Below the pieces are notes generated by a model that did not search any database, was not told the origin of the DNA, and saw only the letters and a list, made by a program, of their open reading frames with translations. Shown piece by piece: positions 33,930 to 43,857 of a DNA stretch of 64,000 nucleotides. Every line of letters begins with the position of its first letter. Positions within the stretch are counted from its first letter, which is position 1. The DNA is taken from the NCBI RefSeq assembly GCF_002218195.1, contig NZ_CP022336.1, positions 3,405,001 to 3,469,000 on the forward strand. The letters run 5' to 3'. Source of the DNA: Sphingorhabdus sp. SMR4y (lineage in GTDB: Bacteria; Pseudomonadota; Alphaproteobacteria; Sphingomonadales; Sphingomonadaceae). Both the position numbers and the translations under genes were made by a program.

Positions 33930-36509
33930 TCATGCGGTTTCCATCTTCAGCGCACCATCACCTTCATCGATCTTGACCGTGCTGCCGTCCGGCACATTTC
34001 CGCGCAGGATCATGTCAGCTAGCGGATCCTGAAGATATTTCTGGATCGCCCGCTTCAGTGGGCGTGCGCCGTAAACCGGATCATAACCAACCCGTCCCAG
34101 CCAGCGCCGGGCGGCATCTGTGAGGTCGAGTTCGATCTTCCGGTCCTTGAGCAGTTTCTGCACTCGCAGGACCTGAATATCGACAATCGGCGCCATATGT
34201 TCCTCGGCCAGCCGGTGGAACAGGATGATTTCATCCAGCCGGTTCAGGAATTCGGGCCGGAAATGCGCGCGGACGACTTCCATTACCTGCGGCTCGACAT
34301 CCTTGACAGTCTCGCCATCCTTCATATTCGCCATATATTGGCTGCCGAGATTGGAGGTAAGGATGATCAGCGTGTTGGAGAAGTCCACCACCCGGCCCTG
34401 ACCGTCGGTCAGTCGCCCGTCGTCGAGCACCTGCAGCAGCACGTTGAACACGTCGCCATGCGCCTTTTCGACCTCGTCGAACAGGATCACCTGATAGGGA
34501 CGCCGGCGCACCGCTTCGGTCAGCACGCCGCCTTCGTCATAGCCGACATAGCCCGGAGGGGCGCCGATCAGCCGTGAGACGCTGTGCTTTTCCATGAATT
34601 CGGACATGTCGATGCGGACCATCGCCTGGTCATCGTCGAACAGGAATCCGGCCAGCGCCTTGGTCAGTTCGGTCTTGCCGACGCCGGTGGGGCCGAGGAA
34701 CAGGAAGCTGCCCAGCGGCCGGTTAGGGTCCTGCAGGCCGGCGCGGCTGCGACGGACGGCGGCCGACACAGCGGCAACCGCGTCCTTCTGGCCGATCACC
34801 CGTTTGCCGATAATATCTTCCATCGCCAGCAGCTTCTCGCGTTCGCCTTCGAGCATCTTGTCGACCGGAATGCCGGTCCATTTCGAAACCACGGCGGCAA
34901 TATCCTCGGAGGTCACTTCCTCGCGGAGCATCGCGCCTTCGGTATCGCCAGCGGCCTCTTCCAGTGCCTTTACCAGATTGGGAATGGTGCCGTAGCTCAG
35001 CTCGCCGGCCTTGGCGAGATCGCCGGCCCGTTCGGCCTGCTCCAGTTCAAGCCGTGCGTGGTCGAGCTTTTCCTTGAGATCTGCCTCGGCATTGATCTTG
35101 TCTTTCTCGCCCTGCCAGCGCGTGGTCAGCTCGGCACTCTGCTGTTCGAGCTCGGCCAGTTCTTTCTCGAGCGTTTCCAGACGCCCCTTGGACGCATCGT
35201 CGCTTTCCTTGGACAAGGCTTCGCGTTCGATCTTCAGCTGGATGATCCGCCGGTCGAGCGTTTCGATTTCTTCCGGTTTGGATTCGACTTCCATCCGGAT
35301 GCGCGACGCCGCTTCGTCCATCAGGTCGATAGCCTTGTCGGGCAGGAAACGGTCCGGAATATAGCGATTGGAAAGCGCCGCTGCGCTGACAATCGCGCCG
35401 TCGGTGATCCGCACGCCGTGGTGCAGTTCATATTTTTCCTTTAGTCCGCGCAGGATCGAAACCGTGTCTTCCACGGTCGGTTCACCAATGAAGACAGGCT
35501 GGAAGCGACGCTGCAGCGCGGCGTCCTTTTCGACATATTTCTGATATTCGTTGAGCGTGGTCGCGCCGATGCAGTGCAGCTCGCCGCGCGCCAGAGCCGG
35601 CTTGAGCAGATTGGAAGCGTCCATCGATCCTTCCGACGCGCCCGCGCCGACCAATGTGTGCATCTCGTCGATGAACAGGATGATCTCGCCCTCGGCCCCG
35701 CGCACTTCGTCGAGCACGCTTTTCAGCCGTTCCTCAAACTCGCCACGATATTTCGCGCCGGCAATCAGCGACCCCATGTCGAGCGCCATCAGGCGGCGAT
35801 CCTTCAGGCTGTCGGGCACATCGCCATTGGCAATGCGCAGCGCCATGCCTTCGGCGATGGCGGTCTTGCCGACGCCGGGTTCGCCGATCAGCACCGGATT
35901 GTTCTTGGTGCGGCGCGCCAAAATCTGGATCGTGCGCCGGATTTCCTCGTCGCGGCCGATGACGGGGTCGAGCTTGCCGTCGCGCGCGGCCTGGGTCAGG
36001 TCCCGGGTATATTTTTCCATTGCTTCATAGGCATCTTCGGCGGACGCGGTATTGGCCGTGCGGCCGCCCCGCAAATCGTTGATCGCCGTGTTCAGCGCTT
36101 CGGCGGTTACGCCCGAAGACAGCAGCGCCTTGCCCGCCTCCGTGTCTTTTGACAGCAGCAGCGCAAGCAGCAGCCGTTCGACCGTGACATAGCTGTCTCC
36201 GGCTTTTTCGGCGATCTGTTCGGCCTGGTCGAGCACCCGAACCGCGTCATTGTTGAGGCCGGGCGTCTGCTGGGCTCCACCGCCCGAAACCGCAGGTATC
36301 TTGGCGAGCGCCGCATCAATTTCCTGATGGGCCTTTTTGGCATCGCCACCGGCCTTGGTGATCAAGCCCGCAGCCATGCCCTGGTCGTCTTCCAGCAATG
36401 CCTTCGCCAGATGCGCGGCGGTAATCTGCTGATGGCTCATCCGGATTGCAACGGTCTGGGCGGATTGCAAAAAGCCCTTGGCGCGATCGGTGAATTTCTC
36501 AAGGTTCAT
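33930..36509 (-). CDS. clpB: ATP-dependent disaggregase ClpB
   Basis: 859 residues, standard length. The N domain ([18 protein letters not shown]) is followed by AAA-1 with Walker A GEPGVGKT and [22 protein letters not shown] middle coiled coil runs about 410-525. AAA-2 has Walker A GPTGVGKT and DEVEKAH, and the C-terminal part includes [12 protein letters not shown]. It rescues aggregated proteins with DnaK. ATG 36509 is chosen: AGGA is upstream and the family starts MNLEKFT. A nearly perfect palindrome lies 42-61 bases upstream, and a CACCATAT at 36546-36553 resembles a sigma-32 -10 element, although the matching -35 is poor. Confidence 0.96.
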   Translation of the reverse strand: MNLEKFTDRAKGFLQSAQTVAIRMSHQQITAAHLAKALLEDDQGMAAGLITKAGGDAKKAHQEIDAALAKIPAVSGGGAQQTPGLNNDAVRVLDQAEQIAEKAGDSYVTVERLLLALLLSKDTEAGKALLSSGVTAEALNTAINDLRGGRTANTASAEDAYEAMEKYTRDLTQAARDGKLDPVIGRDEEIRRTIQILARRTKNNPVLIGEPGVGKTAIAEGMALRIANGDVPDSLKDRRLMALDMGSLIAGAKYRGEFEERLKSVLDEVRGAEGEIILFIDEMHTLVGAGASEGSMDASNLLKPALARGELHCIGATTLNEYQKYVEKDAALQRRFQPVFIGEPTVEDTVSILRGLKEKYELHHGVRITDGAIVSAAALSNRYIPDRFLPDKAIDLMDEAASRIRMEVESKPEEIETLDRRIIQLKIEREALSKESDDASKGRLETLEKELAELEQQSAELTTRWQGEKDKINAEADLKEKLDHARLELEQAERAGDLAKAGELSYGTIPNLVKALEEAAGDTEGAMLREEVTSEDIAAVVSKWTGIPVDKMLEGEREKLLAMEDIIGKRVIGQKDAVAAVSAAVRRSRAGLQDPNRPLGSFLFLGPTGVGKTELTKALAGFLFDDDQAMVRIDMSEFMEKHSVSRLIGAPPGYVGYDEGGVLTEAVRRRPYQVILFDEVEKAHGDVFNVLLQVLDDGRLTDGQGRVVDFSNTLIILTSNLGSQYMANMKDGETVKDVEPQVMEVVRAHFRPEFLNRLDEIILFHRLAEEHMAPIVDIQVLRVQKLLKDRKIELDLTDAARRWLGRVGYDPVYGARPLKRAIQKYLQDPLADMILRGNVPDGSTVKIDEGDGALKMETA

Positions 36510-36550
36510 CGGTTCATCCTGTTTCGTCTCAGTGTCTTGTGATAAATATG

Positions 36551-36570
36551 GTGTTGCAGTCGTGCAACAC
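36551..36570. promoter_or_regulatory. Palindrome between clpB and the acylase gene
   Basis: GTGTTGCA (36551-36558), GTCG, TGCAACAC (36563-36570): perfect 8-bp arms. With a two-base slip the symmetry continues into ATATGG and CCATAT on either side. It is in the divergent promoter region of clpB and the penicillin acylase gene. It is not CIRCE. The binding protein is unknown. Confidence 0.55.
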
Positions 36571-36668
36571 AACCATATTCATGACTTTTTCCTTGAAACT
36601 TATATGGTAAGCGCTTTCGAGTGTAAAAGAGCCCATGGTTTATGGTGCCGGCAGAGAGGATAAAATAC

Positions 36669-38888
36669 GTGAAAACACTTAAGCGTCTGGGGATCGGGCT
36701 GCTCGCGCTCATCGTGCTGTTGGCTATCGGCCTTGCTGTCTGGGAACCGATGAGCGTTGCGGAATCTGCGCCGCCGCCCGAAGGCTCCTATGAAGCGCGC
36801 ATTGTCCGCGACGAATTTGGTGTGCCGCATATATTCGGCAAGACCGATGCCGATGTCGCCTATGGCGTCGCCTACGCCCATAGCGAGGATGATTTCTCGA
36901 CCCTTCAGGAAGTCACCGCGATGACGCGGGGCCGGATGGCAACACTCAACGGCTCCGAGAGCGCGCCGATTGATTATATTGCGGCTCTGCTGGATGTGCG
37001 CGGTACGGTGAACCGCAAATATGATCAATTGCCGGCCGATGTGCGCGCGGTGCTTGACGGCTATGCATCCGGGCTCAATGCTTATGCCGCGGAACATCCC
37101 GACGAGGTGAAGCTGGCGAAATTGTTCCCGGTCAATGGCCAGGATATCGCCGCCGGTTTCGTGCTGCGCTCGCCCTTTTTCTTCGGTCTCAACAATCCGA
37201 TCGAAGCGCTGGTGCAGAACAAGCCGCTGCCACGAGAAGGTGGTCCGCGTCTTTCCGGGGAACCGGTCAAAAGCTCGATCCATCCGCTCAGCCCGGACAA
37301 GCTGATCAACGACCAGACCGCTACGCCCGTCGGACCGGATCCGGATGAAAACGGTTCCAACGCTTATGCGCTTGCGCCGGAGCTCTCGCCGGAAGGCAAG
37401 ACCCGCTTGATCTCCAATTCGCACCAGCCGCTGCGCGGGAATGTCGCCTGGTACGAGCTGGTCGTGCACAGCGAAGAGGGATGGGACTTCGCCGGGGCCA
37501 ATTTCCCGGGATCGCCGTTCCCGTTTCTGGGGCATAACAAATATCTGGGCTGGACCAATACCGTCAACCGGCCCGATCTGGTCGATATCTACAAGCTGAC
37601 GCTGAACGACGACAAAGACGCCTACCGTTTTGACGGTGAATGGAAGCCGCTCGAGAAAAAGCGCGTCTGGCTGAAAATCAAGTTCGGCCCCTTCGTCATT
37701 CCCTATCCGCAGGTCGCCTATCGCTCGATTCACGGGCCGGTGATCATCAACGACAGCGGCGCCTATGCGCTGCGCTATGCCGGTATCGACCAGCTCGACA
37801 TGCTGACCCAATATTACCGGATCAACAAGGCGAGCAATTTCGACGAATGGCAGGCGGCGATGGCGGGGCAGGGCGTTCCCGCGACCAATTTCATCTATGC
37901 CGATGCCGATGGCAATATCGGGATGTACTATAACGCGATGTTCCCCGACCGGCCGGAAGGCCATGACTGGCGGACGGTACTGCCCGGCGATACATCTGCG
38001 ACCCTGTGGCAAGGGGCTTTACCGTTCACCCGTGTGCCGGCGCTGGTCAATCCGGCTTCCGGCTATGTCATGAATGCAAACAACACGCCTTATATCGCGG
38101 CGGGTCCGGGCGACGAACTCAAACGGAATAATTTTTCGCCGCTGCTCGGCGTCGAAGATGACCAGACCAACCGGTCGCGCCGCTCGATTGCCTTGCTCGA
38201 ACGCGCCAATGCCGACGGCAAGATCAGTGACGCCGAATTGTGGGCGATCAAATATGACACTGGCTATGAAAAGGCCGGCTATGCGAAAGACTGGCTGGAC
38301 AGGATTGCCTCGCTCGATCTGAAAGACAGTGCGAAACTGCTCAAGGCGCAGCAACTGCTGGCCCAGTGGGACTGGAATCTCGACGGCAAGGGACCGGCAG
38401 ACGCGCTCGCGCTGATGGTGCTGCGCCCTGCCAACAAGTCGCATTACAACCGGGGTACAATGCCCGACCCGCGACAGATACTGGAAGATACGGTCGACCA
38501 TCTGAGCCAATATTTCGGCCAGATCGATCCGCCGATGCTGGATGTGCTCAGAATGCGCCAAGGGGATGTCGATCTTCCGGTCGACGGCGGCAACGACACG
38601 ATCCGCGCCTCGACGCTCTGGGATGTAGAGGAAGACGGCCGGTTGAGCGTACGCCACGGCGACAGCTTCATCATGTTCATCGAATGGGCAAAGGACGGCA
38701 AGGTCCGCTCCCGTTCTATCCAGCCCTTTGGTGCTGCGACTACGCGCCCGGATTCCCCGCATTACACCGACCAGATGCAATTGTTCGTCGACAAGAAGCT
38801 GAAACCGGTCTGGTTTGATCCGGCCGATTTAGAGAAGCACAAGACGAGCGATAAGGTGGTGCGATCAACTGGTAAAACGGCGAAATGA
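36669..38888 (+). CDS. Penicillin-acylase family N-terminal nucleophile hydrolase
   Basis: 739 residues. A signal or anchor helix (about 4-26: LGIGLLALIVLLAIGLAVW) is followed by EARIVRDEFGVPHIFGKTDADVAYGVAYAHSEDDF, the opening of the alpha subunit. The catalytic serine is in ENGSNAYALAP (about 240), where autocleavage would leave Ser at the N-terminus of the beta subunit. Further family marks are HQPLRGNVAWYELVVH and AGANFPGSPFPFLGHN. Targets in the family include beta-lactams and acyl-homoserine lactones; which applies is not known. The GTG at 36669 is preferred to ATG 36642: GAGAGGA is eight bases upstream and the extra residues are not conserved. Confidence 0.85.
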   Translation: MKTLKRLGIGLLALIVLLAIGLAVWEPMSVAESAPPPEGSYEARIVRDEFGVPHIFGKTDADVAYGVAYAHSEDDFSTLQEVTAMTRGRMATLNGSESAPIDYIAALLDVRGTVNRKYDQLPADVRAVLDGYASGLNAYAAEHPDEVKLAKLFPVNGQDIAAGFVLRSPFFFGLNNPIEALVQNKPLPREGGPRLSGEPVKSSIHPLSPDKLINDQTATPVGPDPDENGSNAYALAPELSPEGKTRLISNSHQPLRGNVAWYELVVHSEEGWDFAGANFPGSPFPFLGHNKYLGWTNTVNRPDLVDIYKLTLNDDKDAYRFDGEWKPLEKKRVWLKIKFGPFVIPYPQVAYRSIHGPVIINDSGAYALRYAGIDQLDMLTQYYRINKASNFDEWQAAMAGQGVPATNFIYADADGNIGMYYNAMFPDRPEGHDWRTVLPGDTSATLWQGALPFTRVPALVNPASGYVMNANNTPYIAAGPGDELKRNNFSPLLGVEDDQTNRSRRSIALLERANADGKISDAELWAIKYDTGYEKAGYAKDWLDRIASLDLKDSAKLLKAQQLLAQWDWNLDGKGPADALALMVLRPANKSHYNRGTMPDPRQILEDTVDHLSQYFGQIDPPMLDVLRMRQGDVDLPVDGGNDTIRASTLWDVEEDGRLSVRHGDSFIMFIEWAKDGKVRSRSIQPFGAATTRPDSPHYTDQMQLFVDKKLKPVWFDPADLEKHKTSDKVVRSTGKTAK

Positions 38889-39005
38889 TCATCTCGTCGA
38901 TGATGGCCATGACCTTCCGGCTCACCTGATATGACAGTGTCTTAAAACTTCGGGATATGACAGGTTCGCGCAAAACCAGATCGCGAGCACAGGAGAATCC
39001 CCAAC

Positions 39006-40016
39006 ATGCGCACTGTAAAGGCATTTGCAGCCCATCAAGCCGGAAACCGGCTGGAACCGTTCGAATATCAATTGGGGCCACTGGGTTCCAACGATATCGA
39101 TATCAGGGTCGAGCATTGCGGTCTGTGCCATACCGACCTGAGTTTGCGGAACAATGCCTGGGGCATTACCGAGTTTCCTTTTGTCGGTGGTCATGAAGCC
39201 ACCGGCACCGTGATCGAGACGGGCCCTGAAGTGACACATGTCAAGAAGGGCGACCGGGTCGGGCTGGGCGGTCATTCGCATTATTGCATGACCTGCCGGC
39301 AGTGCCTGAATGGCGATCACAATCTCTGTGAATCCGTGCAATCTACGGTGTCAGCGGGTCGGCATGGGGCTTTTGCCGATATTGTCCGGGCAACGGGGGT
39401 TAGCGTCATCAAGTTGCCGGACGGGCTTGATTCTCGGGACGCAGGACCCTTGTTCTGTGCGGGAATTACCGTCTTCAATCCCTTTGTGAAATTCGACATC
39501 AAGCCAACCGACCGCATTGCCGTATTGGGCATCGGCGGTCTCGGGCATCTGGCGTTGCAATTCGGCAAAGCCTGGGGCTGCCATGTCACGGCACTGACTT
39601 CCAGTGCGTCCAAAAAAGACGAAGCCATGGCTTTCGGTGCCCATGATGTCATCAATTCCCGCGACCCTGAAGCCATAGCCGCGGCTGCGGGCAGCTTTGA
39701 CGTGATTCTCAGCACGGTCGATGTGGCGCTGGACTGGAATGCCATTATCGCCATGCTGAAGCCGAAAGGCCGATTGCATTTTCTGGGCGTTCAGGCTGTG
39801 CCTGCCGAGTTGCAGCTCATGCCGCTGATGTTTGCCCAATTGTCGCTGTCTTCCTCATTGGTCGGGAGTCCCCAGACCATTGCCGAAATGCTTGAATTTT
39901 GCGCACGCCATGACATCAAGGTGGCCACCGAGCATTTCCCCTTCGAGAAGATCAATGAGGCGCTGGCGCATCTGGAGAGCGGTGATGCGCGCTATCGTAT
40001 CGTGCTGGATAATTGA
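39006..40016 (+). CDS. Zinc-dependent alcohol dehydrogenase (cinnamyl/YahK type)
   Basis: 336 residues. Catalytic zinc ligands are C38 in CGLCHTD and H63-E64 in GGHEATG. The structural zinc site has four Cys in HYCMTCRQCLNGDHNLC. The nucleotide fold is VLGIGGLGHLALQFGKAWG. A CGLCHTD start and the FVGGHE motif place it with NADP-linked aldehyde reductases such as YahK. AGGAGAA is close before the ATG. A 10-base direct repeat GATATGACAG (38928-38937 and 38954-38963) lies in the upstream gap of 117 bases. Confidence 0.9.
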   Translation: MRTVKAFAAHQAGNRLEPFEYQLGPLGSNDIDIRVEHCGLCHTDLSLRNNAWGITEFPFVGGHEATGTVIETGPEVTHVKKGDRVGLGGHSHYCMTCRQCLNGDHNLCESVQSTVSAGRHGAFADIVRATGVSVIKLPDGLDSRDAGPLFCAGITVFNPFVKFDIKPTDRIAVLGIGGLGHLALQFGKAWGCHVTALTSSASKKDEAMAFGAHDVINSRDPEAIAAAAGSFDVILSTVDVALDWNAIIAMLKPKGRLHFLGVQAVPAELQLMPLMFAQLSLSSSLVGSPQTIAEMLEFCARHDIKVATEHFPFEKINEALAHLESGDARYRIVLDN

Positions 40017-40052
40017 CGCGAGTGCCTGCGATCGAACGGGCTGGAATCCGGT

Positions 40053-41645
40053 CTAAGGCACCAGCACCGTATCCACCGGCTCGGGTAGCAGGTCCGGATA
40101 GTCGGTAATATAATGCAGCCCGCGGCTTTCCTTGCGCGCCAGCGCTGATTTCACGATCAAATCCGCCACCTCGATCAAATTGCGTAGCTCGATCAGATCC
40201 TGGGTCACGCGGAAATTGCTGTAATATTCCTCGACCTCCTCGCGCAGCAGATTGATGCGGTTCTGGGCCCGCTCAAGCCGCTTGGTGGTGCGGACAATGC
40301 CGACATAATTCCACATGAAGCGGCGGATTTCGGTCCAGGTCTGCTTGATCACCACTTCCTCGTCGCTGTCGGTGACGCGGCTTTCGTCCCAGGGCCGGAT
40401 CGCGGGCGGGGCAGGGAGTGTATCCCAATGTTCGGCAATATCGCGCGCCGCAGCGTCGCCGAAGACGAAACATTCGAGCAGGCTGTTGGAGGCCAGACGG
40501 TTGGCGCCGTGCAGGCCGCTTTCGCTCGACTCGCCAGCCGCATAGAGGCCGGGCAGGTCAGTGCGACCCGCCAGATCGATCAGGATGCCGCCACAGGTAT
40601 AATGTTGCGCCGGCACGACCGGGATCGGTCCGGTCGTCATGTCGATACCCAGCCCGATCAGCTTGTCATAGATATTGGGGAAATGGCCCTTCACGAATTC
40701 GGGATCGCGGTGCGAAATATCCAGATGGACATAATCGAGCCCGAGCCGCTTGATCTCGTGGTCATTGGCGCGGGCCACGATGTCGCGCGGGGCCAGTTCC
40801 ATCCGCTCCGGATCGAAGCGCTGCATGAACCGGTCGCCGGCTTCATCGCCCGCGTCATCGGGCAATTTCAGATGCCCGCCTTCGCCGCGCACTGCTTCGG
40901 TGATCAGGAAATTCTTGACTTCCAGATTATAGAGACAGGTCGGGTGGAACTGCATCATCTCCATATTGGAAACCCGCGCGCCGGCGCGCCAGGCCATGGC
41001 GATGCCGTCACCGGTCGCGCCGCGCGGCGCGGTCGAGAAAAGATAGGTCCGGCCGGCGCCACCGCTGGCCATGATTGTCGCGCGCGAGGTCAGAGTCTCG
41101 ACATGGCCGGTTTCATTATTCAGCGCGTAAACGCCCCAGACATTCTTCGCGCCGGTCGGTATTTCGGCGTGACGATCGACGATCAGGTCAATCGCCACCA
41201 TATGCGGCCGCAGCGTGATATTGGGGTGCGCCGCAGCGGTATTCTGCAACGCTTCCTGCACCGCCCAGCCGGTGGCATCATCGACATGGACGATCCGGCG
41301 GTGGCTATGCCCACCCTCGCGGGTCAGGTGAAGGACTTCCGCTTCCTTGTTGAACGGCACGCCCATATCTTCCAGCCGCGCAATCGCGGCTGGCGCATTT
41401 TCAACAACAAATTCAACGGTTTCGCGGCGATTGAGGCCAGCCCCTGCGACCATCGTGTCGTTGATGTGATTGTCGAACGTATCGCCCGCGTCGAGCACGG
41501 CGGCAATTCCGCCCTGCGCCCAGGCGGTGGAACCGCCGGTCAGTTCGCCCTTGGCCAGCACCAGCACCTTGTGGGTGCGGGCCAGCGTGATGGCTGCGCT
41601 CAGTCCGGCCGCGCCGGATCCGACAATGATGACGTCGTGATTCAC
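40053..41645 (-). CDS. nadB: L-aspartate oxidase
   Basis: 530 residues. VIIVGSGAAGLSAAITLA binds FAD, and GGSTAWAQGGIAAVLD, EGGHSHRRIVHVDDATG, ASGGAGRTYLFSTAPRGATGDGIAMAWRAGA and HYTCGGILIDLAGRT are typical NadB landmarks that distinguish it from SdhA (no His for covalent FAD). It makes iminoaspartate for NAD synthesis. Its ATG overlaps the stop of the ABC ATPase gene (ATGA), so the two are coupled. nadA and nadC are not in the window. Confidence 0.92.
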   Translation of the reverse strand: MNHDVIIVGSGAAGLSAAITLARTHKVLVLAKGELTGGSTAWAQGGIAAVLDAGDTFDNHINDTMVAGAGLNRRETVEFVVENAPAAIARLEDMGVPFNKEAEVLHLTREGGHSHRRIVHVDDATGWAVQEALQNTAAAHPNITLRPHMVAIDLIVDRHAEIPTGAKNVWGVYALNNETGHVETLTSRATIMASGGAGRTYLFSTAPRGATGDGIAMAWRAGARVSNMEMMQFHPTCLYNLEVKNFLITEAVRGEGGHLKLPDDAGDEAGDRFMQRFDPERMELAPRDIVARANDHEIKRLGLDYVHLDISHRDPEFVKGHFPNIYDKLIGLGIDMTTGPIPVVPAQHYTCGGILIDLAGRTDLPGLYAAGESSESGLHGANRLASNSLLECFVFGDAAARDIAEHWDTLPAPPAIRPWDESRVTDSDEEVVIKQTWTEIRRFMWNYVGIVRTTKRLERAQNRINLLREEVEEYYSNFRVTQDLIELRNLIEVADLIVKSALARKESRGLHYITDYPDLLPEPVDTVLVP

Positions 41646-42580
41646 GCCGCTTTGGCGCGGGTCAGGTTGAGAAACACATCCTCAAGATCCGCTTCCCTTG
41701 TCGTGACATCGACGATCGCAAATCCCCGTTCCTGGATTGCTGCCATAACGCCGCCGGCATTGGTCCGGTCCTTGTTATAGGTGACCGCAACCGTTCGGGG
41801 GCCGATGATTTCGGCCTTTTCGAACAGGTCATTGGCAAAGGAAATCGCATCCTGCGCTTCGCTGATGTCGCGGTCCAGCGTCAGCTCGACCAGCTTTTCC
41901 CGCGCCATGTCGACCAGTTCGGGAGTCGGCTTGTTGGCGATCAGCTTGCCGTGGTTGATAATCGCGATGCGGTCGCAGAGATTTTCCGCTTCCTCTAGAT
42001 AATGGGTGGTCAGCACGATGGTGACACCGGCTTTGTTGAGCTCCACGACATATTCCCAGAGCTGCTGTCGCAAATCAATATCGACGCCCGCTGTGGGTTC
42101 GTCGAGAACCAGAATCGGCGGCGAGTGGACCATGGCCTTGGCTACCAGAAGCCGGCGCTTCATACCGCCCGACAGGGTGCGGGCATAGGCATCGGCCTTG
42201 TCTTCCAAGTGCACCGCGCGCAGCAATTCCATCGTCCGGCGCTTGGCCTTGGGAACGCCATAGAGCCCGGCCTGCACTTCCAGCGCCTCGGAAGGTGTGA
42301 AAAAGGGATCAAAAATAATCTCCTGCGGCACGATTCCGATCGAGGCCTTGGCGTTGCGCGGACTGTCATCGATGTCGAATCCCCAGATGCTGGCGTTACC
42401 GCCGGTCTTGCGGACCATGCCGGAGAGGATGTTGATCAGTGTCGACTTGCCTGCGCCATTGGGGCCCAGAAGCCCGAAGATAGAGCCACGCGGCACGTCG
42501 AAACTGACATCATTCAAGGCCTGTTTGCCACCGGCGTAGGTTTTGGACAGTCTGTCTATCGAAATCGCTGCATCATTCAT
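41642..42580 (-). CDS. ABC transporter ATP-binding protein
   Basis: 312 residues, single nucleotide-binding domain. Walker A GPNGAGKST, Q-loop GIVPQE, signature LSGGMKRR, Walker B ILVLDEPTAGVD, H-loop THYLEE. The C-terminal 80 residues (EKLVELTLDRDISEAQ, VTTREADLEDVFLNLT) are as in DrrA/CcmA-type exporters with the DUF4162 end. No permease gene is next to it. Its partner nadB follows with a four-base overlap, an unexplained pair. Confidence 0.88.
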   Translation of the reverse strand: MNDAAISIDRLSKTYAGGKQALNDVSFDVPRGSIFGLLGPNGAGKSTLINILSGMVRKTGGNASIWGFDIDDSPRNAKASIGIVPQEIIFDPFFTPSEALEVQAGLYGVPKAKRRTMELLRAVHLEDKADAYARTLSGGMKRRLLVAKAMVHSPPILVLDEPTAGVDIDLRQQLWEYVVELNKAGVTIVLTTHYLEEAENLCDRIAIINHGKLIANKPTPELVDMAREKLVELTLDRDISEAQDAISFANDLFEKAEIIGPRTVAVTYNKDRTNAGGVMAAIQERGFAIVDVTTREADLEDVFLNLTRAKAA

Positions 42581-42988
42581 TCGGGCGGCATACCCATATT
42601 AATTCTCATAATCAAAGGCTTTGGCTGGGGCGCTGCCGAGAAGGCGAGCGGGCGGCGCAAACCGGCGTGGATACTCCTGCCCGGTTGCGGGTTCGGGACC
42701 ACCCATGCGGTGCGGAACCAGCGGATGATCGCCAGACTGGCGATTTGTCGCGGCGGTCGTGTCGGGTCTGCCGGCTCGCGCGTCTGTCAGGAAGACCAAT
42801 GCGCATCCGGCCCGTTGCCAGCTTTTCAGATAAGCTTGTTGATTGCGAAATGTGGTCCATTACCAAGTAATATCAACAATTTGCATCATTATCTTGAAAG
42901 GTTACCACGATTTTAACCATGCGGATAAAGGTAAAGTTACGACAATCTGTCTAGGGAGAGCAACAACCGATATAGGACAGATTTTGTG
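42581..42988. other. Intergenic region, no gene seen
   Basis: 408 bases. The first 250 are GC-rich with short open frames on both strands, none family-like or with a ribosome-binding site. The last 150 are AT-rich and probably contain the promoter of the DUF4402 gene. Confidence 0.5.
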
Positions 42989-43531
42989 ATGACCAGAGAA
43001 CAAATCTTACCGCGCCTGATTGGTGGCCTTATTGTCGTGCTTGTCGTTTTGACGGGTTCGCCGGCCGCCTTCGCCCAGGCTGCCAACAGTGACGCCCGGG
43101 CCGTGACCATCGGTCCGTTGTCCGTGGTCAAGACCGAGGACCTGCGTTATGGCAATATCATTTCCGGCACTCGTAACGGCACCGTGACCATTGATACCCG
43201 AAACGGCAATGTGTCGACCACCGGCGATGCAACGCTTGCCGGCGGAGTGAGAGGCCCGGCCAAATTCATAATCTACGGCGGGCCGAACCAGATAGTAGAG
43301 ATATCGATCCCCGGATCCTTGACGGTGACCCATACGAACGGCACCGACCAGATGCGGATTGATCGGCTGGCGATCGGTAACGGAAACCGGAATTTCAACA
43401 CTTTCGTGCGCGGCCTGCTGGGGACGCTCGGCATCTATGATCTGACGGTCGGGGGGCGGTTGCGCGTGAATGGCAATCAGCAGACAGGGGCCTATCGCGG
43501 GTCCTTCATCATGACCGTCGAATATCAATGA
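42989..43531 (+). CDS. DUF4402 secreted protein
   Basis: 180 residues. A signal peptide (about 9-30: GGLIVVLVVLTGSPAAFAQA) is followed by ITIGPLSVVKTEDLRYGNII-like AVTIGPLSVVKTEDLRYGNI, a repetitive TRNGTVTIDTRNGNV segment, FIIYGGPNQIVEISIPGSLT and a final GAYRGSFIMTVEYQ. This is the DUF4402 pattern: small beta-sandwich proteins found near fimbrial genes, likely a pilin-like or surface protein. No chaperone or usher is adjacent here. GTG 42986 directly before the ATG is an alternative start. Confidence 0.78.
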   Translation: MTREQILPRLIGGLIVVLVVLTGSPAAFAQAANSDARAVTIGPLSVVKTEDLRYGNIISGTRNGTVTIDTRNGNVSTTGDATLAGGVRGPAKFIIYGGPNQIVEISIPGSLTVTHTNGTDQMRIDRLAIGNGNRNFNTFVRGLLGTLGIYDLTVGGRLRVNGNQQTGAYRGSFIMTVEYQ

Positions 43532-43599
43532 CAGGGGATCATCACCGGCGGGCGTCAGAACATATTGCGCACCCGCAACTCTGTTGCTAATTCACCGGC

Positions 43600-43809
43600 A
43601 TGATCGAAACACCCGAAATCGTCAAAACCTCCAAGAAACGCGTATCCTGTGACGGAGCGACCGATATTCCGGGCGGCGCTGCGCTGGGCCATCCCCGTGT
43701 CTGGTTGGAAATTGATGAAAAAGGCTATGTCGAGTGCGGCTATTGCGACCGGCGATTCGTGCTGACCGGCGGCCCCGCAGATGTTTCCCCGGCGCTGTCC
43801 GAAGATTAA
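43600..43809 (+). CDS. Zinc-finger protein, zf-CHCC (NDUFS6-like)
   Basis: 69 residues. VSCDG (Cys17), GHPRVWL (His31), [12 protein letters not shown] (Cys46, Cys49) make the C-H-C-C zinc site of the NDUFS6 type. In mitochondria this subunit helps assemble complex I; in Alphaproteobacteria single-domain relatives like this are common and presumed to have a similar role. The gene is 48 bases before tldD. Confidence 0.85.
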   Translation: MIETPEIVKTSKKRVSCDGATDIPGGAALGHPRVWLEIDEKGYVECGYCDRRFVLTGGPADVSPALSED

Positions 43810-43857
43810 TCCGACATAGGGGGTGCAAGCTCTCCAATATATTTCTATATATAGCGG

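Noticed and set aside
36509-36600. Full sigma-32 promoter for clpB
   Set aside because: A CACCATAT -10-like box is present but no CTTGAA-type -35 at the right distance on the minus strand; the TTTCAAG nearby has the wrong orientation.
36642-36668. Upstream ATG for the penicillin acylase gene
   Set aside because: The GTG at 36669 has a well-placed GAGAGGA, and the nine extra residues are polar ahead of the signal helix.
42599-42866. Small frames on both strands in the gap before the DUF4402 gene
   Set aside because: No ribosome-binding sites or family likeness; frames on both strands overlap each other as expected for non-coding GC-rich DNA.
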